This document shows, one piece after another, positions 41,001 through 47,548 of a stretch of 64,000 nt of DNA. A program made the position numbers and the translations under genes. This DNA comes from Dactylosporangium sp. AC04546. GTDB lineage: Bacteria; Actinomycetota; Actinomycetes; Mycobacteriales; Micromonosporaceae. Numbering within the stretch: position 1 is the first letter of the stretch; the number at the start of each line of letters is the position of its first letter. The stretch spans positions 124,001-188,000 of the forward strand of contig NZ_JAHYSG010000005.1 in NCBI RefSeq assembly GCF_022095675.1, read 5' to 3'. The notes below the pieces were generated by a model. It saw nothing but the letters and a program-made list of their open reading frames with translations, ran no database searches and was not told where the DNA came from.

Positions 41001-42031
41001 ACGGTACCGGCCAGTTGGCCGTTGACGGCACAACCCTCGCCGTCACCCGCCGCAAGACCGACCCGTTCGGCAACCCCCGCGGCACCGACCCCACCTGGCC
41101 GAACCCCCACGGCTTCGTCAACGGCATCCGCGACAACACCGGACTGACCCACCTCGGCGCCCGTGAATACGAACCCGGCACAGGCCGCTTCATCTCAGAC
41201 GACCCCATCACCGACCCCGCAGATCCGCAGCAGAGCAACGGGTACTCGTACGCGAACAACAGCCCGGTGACGTCATCGGATCCGACGGGCTTTTGGACCG
41301 ACCACGATCCCGGTGACTACAAGCCGGCGCCGTGTTCGAACCCGACGATGTGCGACCACCAAGACCTACCCGGCGGTGGCAGCAACCCCAAGAAGGACCC
41401 GTGCGCCAACCCTGGTGCAAAAGGCAATCCATGCGACACCCGATATGACGAACCAGACGAGCAGGAACGGCAGCAGCAGCTGATCGACGAGGCGCTGCAG
41501 CTCAACGCCGAGTTCCTGGCACACGAGCATAAAGTCGAGGCGTGGGCGATCGCGGGCTGCGAGGCGATGGAGGCGGACAATCACTGCGAGTTCAACGGGG
41601 CGGAAATCCAGTGGTGTATTCAATACGGGGCGGAAGCATGTAAGAACGCAGCGTTGACGGCGTTCGCGGCCCGCGGCCGCGCGGAGGCACTGGCGAAAGA
41701 GCTGGGCTGGGACGACGGGCAACGCAACGCATTCCGTCACGCCTACTGGTTCGCGCTGCTGACGAACAAGTACCAAGTCGATATGCATGCCGCGCTCGTC
41801 CTGGGTGCGGCTCACGAGGTCGATGACACGCGCGCTACGCAGAAGGTGGGGACGGTCAACAGCAAGATCGACATGTGGAACAATTTCAGCGGCGTCATCA
41901 TCGGTCGAACCTCACCCGCCTACCCGTCCGGGCAATGCAACTCTTGCGAGAAGGCGCTGGAGAACCGGGTCATTGCCGCGATGCTGCTGGACAGCGGTGC
42001 GACGTGGGCGCTGAACACGCAGGGCGACTGA
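35048..42031 (+). CDS. Secreted Rhs/YD-repeat polymorphic toxin-type protein (SpvB-like N-part, variable C-terminal tip)
   Basis: 2327 residues; GGGGAGG 5 bases before ATG. The Sec signal spans about 1-43 (MSAGILLVSLLAAPPSASA). At about 330-480 comes an SpvB/Tc-like segment (YRVPIAVPPGLGGPVPDIAL, VGEGWDYSPGYIEQSYRSCK). YD repeats occupy about 1050-2000. They are interrupted at about 1163-1340 by a nidogen-like beta-sandwich (DIRSTGTAVALTGDNANAQI, YPFWDNLELDASS). The Rhs core ends about 2030-2081 with LGAREYEPGTGRFISDDPIT and SDPTG. After DPTG a 246-residue tip begins, containing RNAFRHAYWFALLT, GAAHEVDDT and KIDMWNNFSGVIIG; the spaced H, HE and D..NN suggest an uncharacterised catalytic domain. 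The tip is less GC-biased than the core, as expected for an exchangeable toxin. Confidence 0.93.
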   Translation: MVRRRHASSLRRFTAGLRRRWLVPMSAGILLVSLLAAPPSASAAPGQAGPELPKTTSVPVTGVRGTSVPQAQSATVPRFKAGSPKWPAGGTAALAVDTGNAGAGRSAIAGQAGGAGKAGGLPVRLRKQGLSPSDAQADPKAEARLQAVQGPSAVRLSVADRAVTDKAKVQGVLFTLVRGDGGTGTGKVAVDVDYSGFATAYGADYGSRLRLVQLPGCVLTTPEKSECQVQTPVEGAVNSAAAQVVSYDVADVAAGSGSVFAATGAADAAVAAGGKAGSTDVQPGAMSAGGSTKGSSPVVKAAGQVVYALTAGPSGPGGNYTSTSLSETSSWAAGTQGGELTYRVPIAVPPGLGGPVPDIALSYSSGSVDGRTVAKNSQASWVGEGWDYSPGYIEQSYRSCKDDGWTNADLCVFENRVFTMSFGGRSGRLVLQDGPNGRWHLESDDGSRIEQISDTSKGNGDTQGRYWKLTAQDGTQYYFGVNKRYTGDTQSTNSTQNTLVYSNHSWEPCYNATHDYWSGCDMTYRWNLDYVVDPRGNSMTYFYNRYQGKYGNWNGTDTHVYDITSTLDRIEYGTRAGSEASTTAPMRVVFGTGVRCLETVCENHPENWPDTPWDQHCPVTATSCASNQSPTYWTPFRLTTITTQIYELRASTPENPLPVWWTADIWTLSHTFPDPVQEDVSPSLWFDFLNHNGWNDWNNETITTPQMHFGGQTYANLVSATTPRYGRYRLTRIESGAGHVTTANYSAEECTPTNVGQNPWDQQPRRCYPQWNGTSYSWYHKYVVTDVTDWDTLTGASPERTAYTYDWDGSSTNVLWHYASDESAIDAHRSWTDFAGYSMVTTTRGPVGGQQSISKTLYYRGMNGDRISSGSRSVTVTDSTGTVVTDSVGLRGTVREQRVMDGTAIVQRTIHTPWTSVTGTRTATWNLGTINSQYIRNAQTDVGTWLPVSSTWRTARTTWTYNTDGLEVTVKEHGDIAITGDETCRTTGYADPNTTLWYINYPVQTLTTNCAAVPTGTDFLAGGQTFYDGATRVGAPPTKGLVTKTNRLASVSGGSQTWAQASRAAYDVRGRVTDAYDALDKHTITNYNPVDGPVRSINTTNPLGHITTTGYNPLRGEVTSTTDPNGKRTSLNYDPLGRLTRVYLPHGTITDYTTSTATQTFTDIRSTGTAVALTGDNANAQINLPFAFKFYGQSYATASLSTNGLLSFAGANPDSTTAALPSTAPPNAAIYPFWDNLELDASSAVATKATGTAPNRQFTIEWYNALLSGRSTRVTFTVTLHENGAIVFNYNDVNTNGHDQGSAATVGIENSAGTAGTQFSRNQTQLATNKAITFTPVTAPTTTLPDIEYTYTLSNTATVPNVVTTKVLGPNGNQITSYTLYDGRMRLRQTQAPASQALGGRVINDTQYDGRGLILSTASFWNNSAPGTAVAGYTDASVPIQHRYTYDNLGRQTIDGLWAQNALKWQTETVYQGDRTATIPPTGGPTTQKLTDARGNTTELRQFTGTNLGGTFTKTTYAYDRLNRLTSTTDQAGNVWSTAYDLRGRPYSSTDPDKGTTLSTFDNAGRLTTVTNARNISLTYAYDDLGRKTALHDGTTTAGFKRAAWSYDTLAKGLPTSSTRYVGTDSFTTSVTGYDDRYQLLGSTTVIPSSLDVPGLPAGSYTTTNTYNIDGSVATTTYPAAADLPAETITTTYDNTGRSLTMSSPATTYVQGTSYYWHGALYQQFLGSGTKRIKRTTTVEEFSGRLNTDHVEIQNQTNTANWDLALKEQYGYDAAGNVKNIRELNAAGATVSNQCFNYDTLRELTEAWTTTSGTCQASPSTGVVGGPDPYWTSYSYDTATSNRTAELRHAVTGGTDTTRTYAYTTTGKPHALSTVTATGGGTGTDTYQYDAAGNTTTRSITGKPGQALTWDNEGHLATVTDTAGPTSYIYDADGNRIVSKDPAGVTVYLGAFELRKVGSTTTCTRYVGPSTRTAAGISWVIADHHGTGQLAVDGTTLAVTRRKTDPFGNPRGTDPTWPNPHGFVNGIRDNTGLTHLGAREYEPGTGRFISDDPITDPADPQQSNGYSYANNSPVTSSDPTGFWTDHDPGDYKPAPCSNPTMCDHQDLPGGGSNPKKDPCANPGAKGNPCDTRYDEPDEQERQQQLIDEALQLNAEFLAHEHKVEAWAIAGCEAMEADNHCEFNGAEIQWCIQYGAEACKNAALTAFAARGRAEALAKELGWDDGQRNAFRHAYWFALLTNKYQVDMHAALVLGAAHEVDDTRATQKVGTVNSKIDMWNNFSGVIIGRTSPAYPSGQCNSCEKALENRVIAAMLLDSGATWALNTQGD

Positions 42032-42052
42032 GGGGACGGGGTAACGGGCTTG

Positions 42053-42991
42053 ATGCGAACGGCTGGGTTGCGGACCACGCTGGTGCTGATGGCGGTGCTG
42101 ATCGCCGGTGCCGCCTCCTCCTGCAGGCTGGGAGAGAAGGTATGGATCGGGGATGTGGCTTGGCTGTCCGACGGGCGGGTGTATTACGAAGCGCGGATCA
42201 ACCAGGCGCCCAATAAGCTCCGCAGCGTCCGTCCCGGCGGGAAGGACGTGCGCGACGAGCAGGCGGGCGCTGGCTGCGAGGCCGAAGAGTATGGTCTGCG
42301 GGCGTTGCCGAACGGTCGGATGGCCGTCTCGGCCCGCTGCGGCTACTCCGGTACGACCGAGGTCTTGGAGTACGACGCCGGCAGGACCCCGCAGGCCGAG
42401 CGGCGGGCCGGTTCGCTGTCGAGTTGGGTGACAGCGGTCTGGGACCCGGGCACCGGACGCGGCTATTTCGACGCCCGGGACCAGCTTTCGTGCCGCCGCC
42501 TGGGCCGGATGGACGTCGACGCCGCGAGCCCGCTCTACGTCGACGCCGCAGGCGATCGGGTGCGAGTGGACAACTTCACGCTGGGCGAGCCGTGCGAATC
42601 CGACCGGCCGGACGCCTCCTGGCCGCTGCCAGCCGGCCCGGACCTGTACTTCTTCGCTTCGCTCCAGGCGAAAGGGTTGCGGGGTGACCAGCGACTGCTC
42701 GCGCCCCAGGTGTTGTATCGGGCGGGCGCGGACGGCTTCGGCCACGAGGTGCTTGGCGGCTTCGCCGATGTCCGCGGCGCCGCACTGTCCCGGGACGGCG
42801 GCACGTTGGTCGTGGCCGCCAAGCGCGACGGCGACTGGGCCTTGTGGCGCGTCGACCTGCCCGGCGGCAAGGTCCGTCGCCTCGCGGACGGCGACTACAG
42901 TGGGGTGTCGATCGCCCCGGACGGCAAGCATGTCGCCGCGGTGCTGAGCGGCGGGGCCGACGACGACGAGATCCGCGTGCTCCAACTCTGA
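42053..42991 (+). CDS. Propeller-type lipoprotein directly downstream of the Rhs gene; immunity candidate
   Basis: ATG 42053 (TTG 42050 is also open) follows GGGGACGGGG, 21 bases after the Rhs stop. The 312-residue protein has a lipoprotein signal (LVLMAVLIAGAASSCRLG; lipid Cys at about residue 24). A WD40/TolB-like propeller follows, with blades such as IGDVAWLSDGRVYYEARI, GLRALPNGRMAVSARCGYSG, GAALSRDGGTLVVAAKRDGD and GVSIAPDGKHVAAVLSGGAD. It lies where an immunity protein would be expected and would be surface-exposed on the membrane, which suits protection against an exported toxin. That role is inferred from position only. Confidence 0.75.
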   Translation: MRTAGLRTTLVLMAVLIAGAASSCRLGEKVWIGDVAWLSDGRVYYEARINQAPNKLRSVRPGGKDVRDEQAGAGCEAEEYGLRALPNGRMAVSARCGYSGTTEVLEYDAGRTPQAERRAGSLSSWVTAVWDPGTGRGYFDARDQLSCRRLGRMDVDAASPLYVDAAGDRVRVDNFTLGEPCESDRPDASWPLPAGPDLYFFASLQAKGLRGDQRLLAPQVLYRAGADGFGHEVLGGFADVRGAALSRDGGTLVVAAKRDGDWALWRVDLPGGKVRRLADGDYSGVSIAPDGKHVAAVLSGGADDDEIRVLQL

Positions 42992-43093
42992 TCCGCCAGC
43001 CGCTCGTCGGTCGGAAGAGGTGGCGCATCGACTTGGCGATACCATGCCGATCGGCCGGGTGATCTTCGAGGAGTTGATGTGGCGGGCCACCCA

Positions 43094-44106
43094 ATGCGAG
43101 TCGCGGGGCACACATCGATGGGGTCGGGCCGTACCGGGTTGTTGGAGGTGTTCGGGCTTGTCCTGACGCTGCTCGGCGGATGTGTCGGCTACCCGTGAGC
43201 GGTTGGAGGAGGCGGGCTGGACGTCGGATGGTGACGTCCTGTTGGTGACGGACCGCTTCGACGAGGACGCCAAGCTGTGGACCGGGCGGCCCGGCGGCCG
43301 TCTCCGCGAGGTGTCGCTCGGCGCCGTGTGCTACGCCGCCAATGTGATGACCGTGTTCCCGTTGCCGTCGCCGCGGATCGGGCTCGCCGTGTCGTGCGGC
43401 GGGAACAACCCTGGGGTTATGTTCGCATCGTTCGATCCGCAGACCGGTGGGGCCGAGCCGATGGCCTCGGTGTCGACCGCGGGGCTGGTCCCCATGTCCA
43501 GCTACTACGGTGGTGCCTGGTCCGAGTCCAACCGTTCCGCTTTCATCGGCTACATGACCGTGGGCTGTTACGGCGTCGGTACGGTCGTCGACGGGCAGGT
43601 GCGTCCGCTGGACGTGACGGTGCCGCTGCCGGGCGGCGCCGTGGCCCTTGCGTCGGCGCTTCCGCCGGCCGATGGGCCGGGCTGCACCGCGCGTGTGCTG
43701 GCCAGCAGCCCTTCCCTGTCGCCGCACGAGCGGTATCTCTCGTTCTTCCTCCACCTCTGCGACCCCGTCTGTTACGGCACGATGGCCACCGCGGAGGTAC
43801 CGGCGGGCGTCGACGGGGAGTCGCATGTCGTGGTGCAGGACCGGGTCACCGGCCGGGTCGACGTGGCCGACGCCCGGTTCAGCCGTCCGCGGGGGAGTCG
43901 CTGTCACCGACGACGGGGTGCTCGTGGCCAATGCCCGGTACGGCGACGCTGACGGGCTCTACCAATGCCGGATCACGGCGTGCGACACACCGACGCTGCT
44001 GGCGAGCGGTCTGTTCTCCTCCGTCAACGTCCGGCCGGACGGCGCGCAGATCGTCGCGGTGAAGGGCCGCGCGACCGAACCGACCTACCTGCCGCTTGCG
44101 CGGTGA
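43094..44106 (+). pseudogene. Second propeller-type lipoprotein gene, broken by two single-base shifts
   Basis: The first frame gives a lipoprotein signal from ATG 43094 ending VFGLVLTLLGGCVGYP at a TGA (43195-43197). The frame offset by one continues RERLEEAGWTSDGDVLLVTD and runs to about 43895 (RIGLAVSCGGNNPGVMFASF, SSYYGGAWSESNRSAFIGYM). A third frame finishes GGVAVTDDGVLVANARYGDA to TYLPLAR at 44106. Each shift is explained by one extra base in a homopolymer (CCC near 43191-43193, GGGGG near 43895). The gene is a paralogue-like partner of the lipoprotein before it. It may be genuinely dead or an assembly error. Confidence 0.75.
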
Positions 44107-44124
44107 TCCGGTTCGCGGCGAGAA

Positions 44125-44530
44125 CTAGGCGTCGGATGTCCGGGGCAGCAGGAATGCCAGGACCAGGCCGAGCACGGCGACGACGACCAGGACCGCCAGC
44201 GACGCGGCGTACGGCCGGTCGGGTGGGTGGCCGCCACGATGACCGAGCCCACCAGGGCCGTGCCCAGCGACGAGCCGAGGTTGGACACCGAGCGGGACAG
44301 GCCGGAGATGTCGCCCTGGTCGCGGTCGGGGAACGCGGACTGCACCAGGTTCACCGACGCGGTCAGCATGGTGCCCAGGCCGAGGCCGCCTTGATCGTCG
44401 TCTGCACACCGAAGACGGTGGTGCCCAGGTCCTGCGCCATCGGCGCGATGGCGACGTTCATCGCCGCGCCCGCGTAGCTGCAGACGAACTGGGCCAGCGC
44501 GAGGGCCAGGACCATCGCCCGCGGCGGCAT
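44125..44530 (-). pseudogene. Internally deleted, frameshifted MFS transporter remnant
   Basis: Starting at ATG 44530, MPPRAMVLALALAQFVCSYA and NVAIAPMAQDLGTTVFGVQT encode the first membrane helices of a DHA-type MFS exporter. The next pieces, GLGLGTMLTASVNLVQSAFP, DISGLSRSVSNLGSSLGTAL and VGSVIVAATHPT, are from the C-terminal half in another frame. LAVLVVVAVLGLVLAFLLP ends in a third. Around 300 residues of the middle are missing. Not functional. Confidence 0.8.
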
Positions 44531-44651
44531 CGGCACGCACCGATCCTCCGTTGCCCGCGCGGCCGGCCGCATCGCCCCGACCGGGTGAGGGTTGGCGGCG
44601 GCCACGATGGGCATACCCGAGCGACGCGAGCGGGCGGGGAGGTGAGCGCGG

Positions 44652-45137
44652 GTGCCGAATCGGCTGCTCCTGCGGGAAACCGAGGAGGGCACCGCGGCCG
44701 GCATCTACGGCCTCATCGTGAGCGGCGCCGTCATGGCGACGTCGCATGCCCACTCGGCGCTCGCGACGGCGCTGGCCGTCCTGGTCACCCTCGCCGTGTA
44801 CTGGAGCGCCGAGCGCTACGCCCGGCTGGTCGCCGAGCGCATCCACGACGGCCACCGGCCCGCGTGGCCGGTCGTGCGGCGGCAGCTGTCCACCGGGTGG
44901 GAGATCGTCACCGCCTCGGCCCTGCCCCTGGCGGTCCTCGTCGTGCTCGAGCTGTTCGGTGTCGAGCAGTTTCCGGCGGTACTGCTGGCACTGGCGTGCA
45001 ACACCGCCCTGCTGTCCCTGGCCGGCTGGGAGGTCGGCCGCTCCGGCCGGCTCAGCACCGCGGAGCGCCTCGTGTCCACGGCCGTCGCCGGCAGCTTCGG
45101 CGTCGCCCTCGTAGCGCTCAAGGCCGCCCTGCATTGA
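44652..45137 (+). CDS. Small integral membrane protein, unknown
   Basis: GTG 44652 is preceded by GGGGAGGTGA, a strong SD. The 161-residue protein has four hydrophobic segments: AAGIYGLIVSGAVMATS, ALATALAVLVTLAVYW, EIVTASALPLAVLVVLELFG and AVLLALACNTALLSLAG plus VSTAVAGSFGVALVALKAAL. A cytosolic-type loop SAERYARLVAERIHDGHRPA lies between helices 2 and 3. I do not recognise a named family. It diverges from the dead MFS gene. Confidence 0.75.
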   Translation: MPNRLLLRETEEGTAAGIYGLIVSGAVMATSHAHSALATALAVLVTLAVYWSAERYARLVAERIHDGHRPAWPVVRRQLSTGWEIVTASALPLAVLVVLELFGVEQFPAVLLALACNTALLSLAGWEVGRSGRLSTAERLVSTAVAGSFGVALVALKAALH

Positions 45138-45234
45138 AGAAGGGTGATGGACGTCGCGCGCGACCGGGCCGCGCGACGGTCGTCACCCTCGACGATGCTC
45201 GCGCGCGGCCGACGAGCGGCCCGTGCCGGCGACG

Positions 45235-45899
45235 TCACTCCTGTTCGCGGCGAATACGGCAGGACACGGCGACGAGCCAACTCGAGATGAGCACCGCACC
45301 GGCGGCGAAGCGCAGGCTAGCGCTTTCCTCGCTCCACGGCAGCGCGGTGAGGACGAAGGCGGCGATGCTGCTGACGCAGCTGTACGCCGCCCACGCGCGG
45401 TGCCCCTGCCCGGCGAACCGCCGGGCGAACACAAGGCCGGCCGCGATCATTGACAGGAAGGCCATGGCGCCGAAGATGGTGTGCACGACGCTGTTGACGC
45501 TGGATTCCACCGGCAGCCCCGCGGGAGCACCGGGCGGCCAGCCGAGCGCGGGATCCGGCGTGAAGATCCCGCCGCCAATCATGGCGACGCCGTAGACACC
45601 GATCAGGATCGGACCTGCCGTGCCGGCCCGGCTGAACCTCAGCGCCCGCCGAAGTCCAGCGCGCAGGCGCCGGCCAACAGACCCGTGACCACGAAGTTGA
45701 ACACCTGCAACCAGCCGAGGCCGCCGAGGGTGAGCGCGCTCAGTGCGTGCTGGCGTAGCTCGAACCCGGGGCGGGCGAAGGTCTGCGCGAACGAGACACC
45801 GATGAACAAGACACCAGCGAGCGCACCACAGGTGATCAGGCGCGTGGTGCGGCGGCTGTCAGACGTCACTTCGCTGCGGGCGGACGTCGAGGCGGCCAT
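45235..45899 (-). pseudogene. DUF998-type membrane protein, split by a one-base shift
   Basis: From ATG 45899 the first frame encodes ITCGALAGVLFIGVSFAQTF, RPGFELRQHALSALTLGGLG and LLAGACALDFGGR, then stops. The other frame continues ALRFSRAGTAGPILIGVYGV and AMIGGGIFTPDPALGWPPG, then HTIFGAMAFLSMIAAGLVFA and LRFAAGAVLISSWLVAVS, ending at 45235. Joined, it is a normal six-helix DUF998 protein of about 220 residues. Losing one G from a run of G near 45639-45650 would explain the break. It often accompanies ECF42-type sigma genes; a truncated one lies just upstream. Confidence 0.8.
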
Positions 45900-46016
45900 G
45901 GCATCGTTCCTTCCGAGGCTGTTGAGGCGGAGGCGGTCCGCCTACCGAGCAACTACGAACAGGGCACGGCGGGATGGACATCCGGCTCGAACAAGCCGTG
46001 CGACGGCTCGGCCAGG

Positions 46017-46544
46017 TCACCCTTGTGGCTGGTGCTCGACCCCATGCACGATCCGCTTGGCCATCGTCGCGGGCGGGACGAGGAACGCCCGCGCGACCTG
46101 ATGCGTCGTCAGACCGGCGAGACAGCGCAGGGTCAGTGCCGTGCGGTCCTCGGCGGCAAGCGCCGGGTGGGCGCAGGTGAAGAACAGTTGCAGCCGCTCG
46201 TCGGGCAGATCGCTGTCCACATCCGCAGATAGAGGCGGACCGGCCCGGTCCGCCTCTATCTGCAGGACGGCAAGCCGGGCGGCGTAGGCCCGGTTCCGGC
46301 GCAGCCGGTCGACAGCCTTGCGGCGCGCTGTCGTCATCAGCCACGCCCCGGGCCTGGGTGGAACGCCGTCGACCGGCCAGTGCACCAGCGCCGCCTCGAT
46401 CGCGTCGGAGGTGACCTCCTCGGCCAGGTCGAGGTCACCGAAGCGGCCGACGAGGGCGGCGAGCAGCCGGCCACGTTCCTCGCGGAAGACTTCTTCGACG
46501 AGGGACTGAATACCGCTCGACCCGCCTGCCGCGCTCTCGACCAC
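46017..46544 (-). pseudogene. Truncated ECF42-type sigma factor
   Basis: GTG 46544 (GAGGT upstream) opens VVESAAGGSSGIQSLVEEVF. Sigma region 2 (LDLAEEVTSDAIEAALVHWP, PRPGAWLMTTARRKAVDRLR) and region 4 (RTALTLRCLAGLTTHQVARA, FLVPPATMAKRIV) are intact. The frame then ends with HGVEHQPQG instead of the expected basic helix and the roughly 200-residue C-terminal extension seen in the gene at 830. Only about 175 of some 400 residues remain. DNA binding might survive, but ECF42 function depends on the missing extension. Confidence 0.75.
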
Positions 46545-46772
46545 GTCAGACCTCGAACTCCGCAACAGGTCGCACCACGACCGACCCGCCGCCACGCGCG
46601 CCGGGACAGTGGGCGGCCCAGTCGAGTGCCACCGCATGTACTTCAAGACAGATTCCCCTCATGTCCAGATACAGCCCATTTCGCCCGCGGTGTGCGGCCC
46701 CGTGCCATGACTACGAACGCGACCCGGCCAGATGGACACACCGGGATGCGCTCTTCGGCGGGCTTCACACCG

Positions 46773-47471
46773 TCAGGCGGCGCGGCGGTACGCGAGGACG
46801 CCGACGAGCAGCCCCGCGAGGCCCAGGACCAGGCCCGCGACGGCCAGGGTGATGGCGGTGCCGTCGGTGTCGTCGGCGCCGTCGTTCATGGTGGCGGCGG
46901 CGTCCTGCGCCGCCGTGCTGCCGGCCGCGGTGCCGGCCTTGGACAGCTTGAGCACCGGCGCGGGGTGCTCGGCCTCGGCGCCCGCGGCGGGCTCGTCGAT
47001 CCAGCGGACGATCTCGCCGTCGGAGTACGTCTGCAGGGCCTTGAACACGATCTGGTCGGCCTCCGGCAGCGGGCCGAGGGAGACGTCGAACTCCTGGAAC
47101 GTGCCCGGCTTGATCGCCGACGCGGGGTCCGCGGTCCAGGTGATCTTCGAGACGGCCTCGGTGATCTCGCCGTCGTCGGTCTTGATCGGGGTGGCGAGCT
47201 TGCCCTTCTCGGCGACGGCGGTCCAGCCGGCGACCGGTTTCAGGGAGACCGACGCGACCGGTTTGTCGGTGGGGATCGCGATCTCGAGTTTGACGGTGCT
47301 GGCGGTGTCCTTCTCGTTCGGGACGCGGAACGTGACCTTGGTGTAGCCGCCCTGCGTCGCCGTGCCCGGGTTGACGGTGACGTGAGCGCCGGCCGCGGCG
47401 GGGAAGGCGAGGGCCGCGGCGGCGGCAGCGACGACGGCGACGCCGGCGCGGGCCAGCTGGGTGAGGCGCAT
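46773..47471 (-). CDS. YcnI/DUF1775 copper-binding protein, membrane-anchored
   Basis: This 232-residue protein has AAGGAG upstream. The signal peptide is at about 1-29 (AVVAAAAAALAFPAAAGA). The mature chain starts HVTVNPGTATQGGYTKVTFR, placing an N-terminal His at the copper site typical of YcnI, with a Trp (VAGWTAV) in the expected region. The Ig-like domain runs to about 160 (EFDVSLGPLPEADQIVFKAL, then YSDGEIVRWIDEP). An acidic linker is followed by a C-terminal helix VAGLVLGLAGLLVGVLAYRR. It binds Cu(II) outside the membrane and probably passes it to the divergent CopD-CtaG and neighbouring PCuAC proteins. Confidence 0.92.
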   Translation of the reverse strand: MRLTQLARAGVAVVAAAAAALAFPAAAGAHVTVNPGTATQGGYTKVTFRVPNEKDTASTVKLEIAIPTDKPVASVSLKPVAGWTAVAEKGKLATPIKTDDGEITEAVSKITWTADPASAIKPGTFQEFDVSLGPLPEADQIVFKALQTYSDGEIVRWIDEPAAGAEAEHPAPVLKLSKAGTAAGSTAAQDAAATMNDGADDTDGTAITLAVAGLVLGLAGLLVGVLAYRRAA

Positions 47472-47489
47472 GACGCGCTCCTTTCGACG

Positions 47490-47518
47490 GGAACTTCGGC
47501 GGCAGTTCCACCGACCAA
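47490..47518 (+). promoter_or_regulatory. ECF-like promoter P1 upstream of the CopD-CtaG gene
   Basis: GGAACTT (47490-47496), a 15-base spacer, then CGACCAA (47512-47518), about 30 bases before ATG 47549. The -35 also forms an inverted repeat GGAACT-N8-AGTTCC (47490-47509), so the divergent ycnI-like gene could use the opposite strand. Two more copies of the same layout occur at 49560 and 51805. Confidence 0.55.
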
Positions 47519-47548
47519 CTGCGTGATGTACAAGCTAGTGCACGGTAA

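Noticed and set aside
46017..46544. The truncated ECF gene as the sigma factor for the copper-locus promoters
   Set aside because: It is ECF42-like and truncated, and its group is not known to use GGAAC-type promoters. Proximity alone is not enough.
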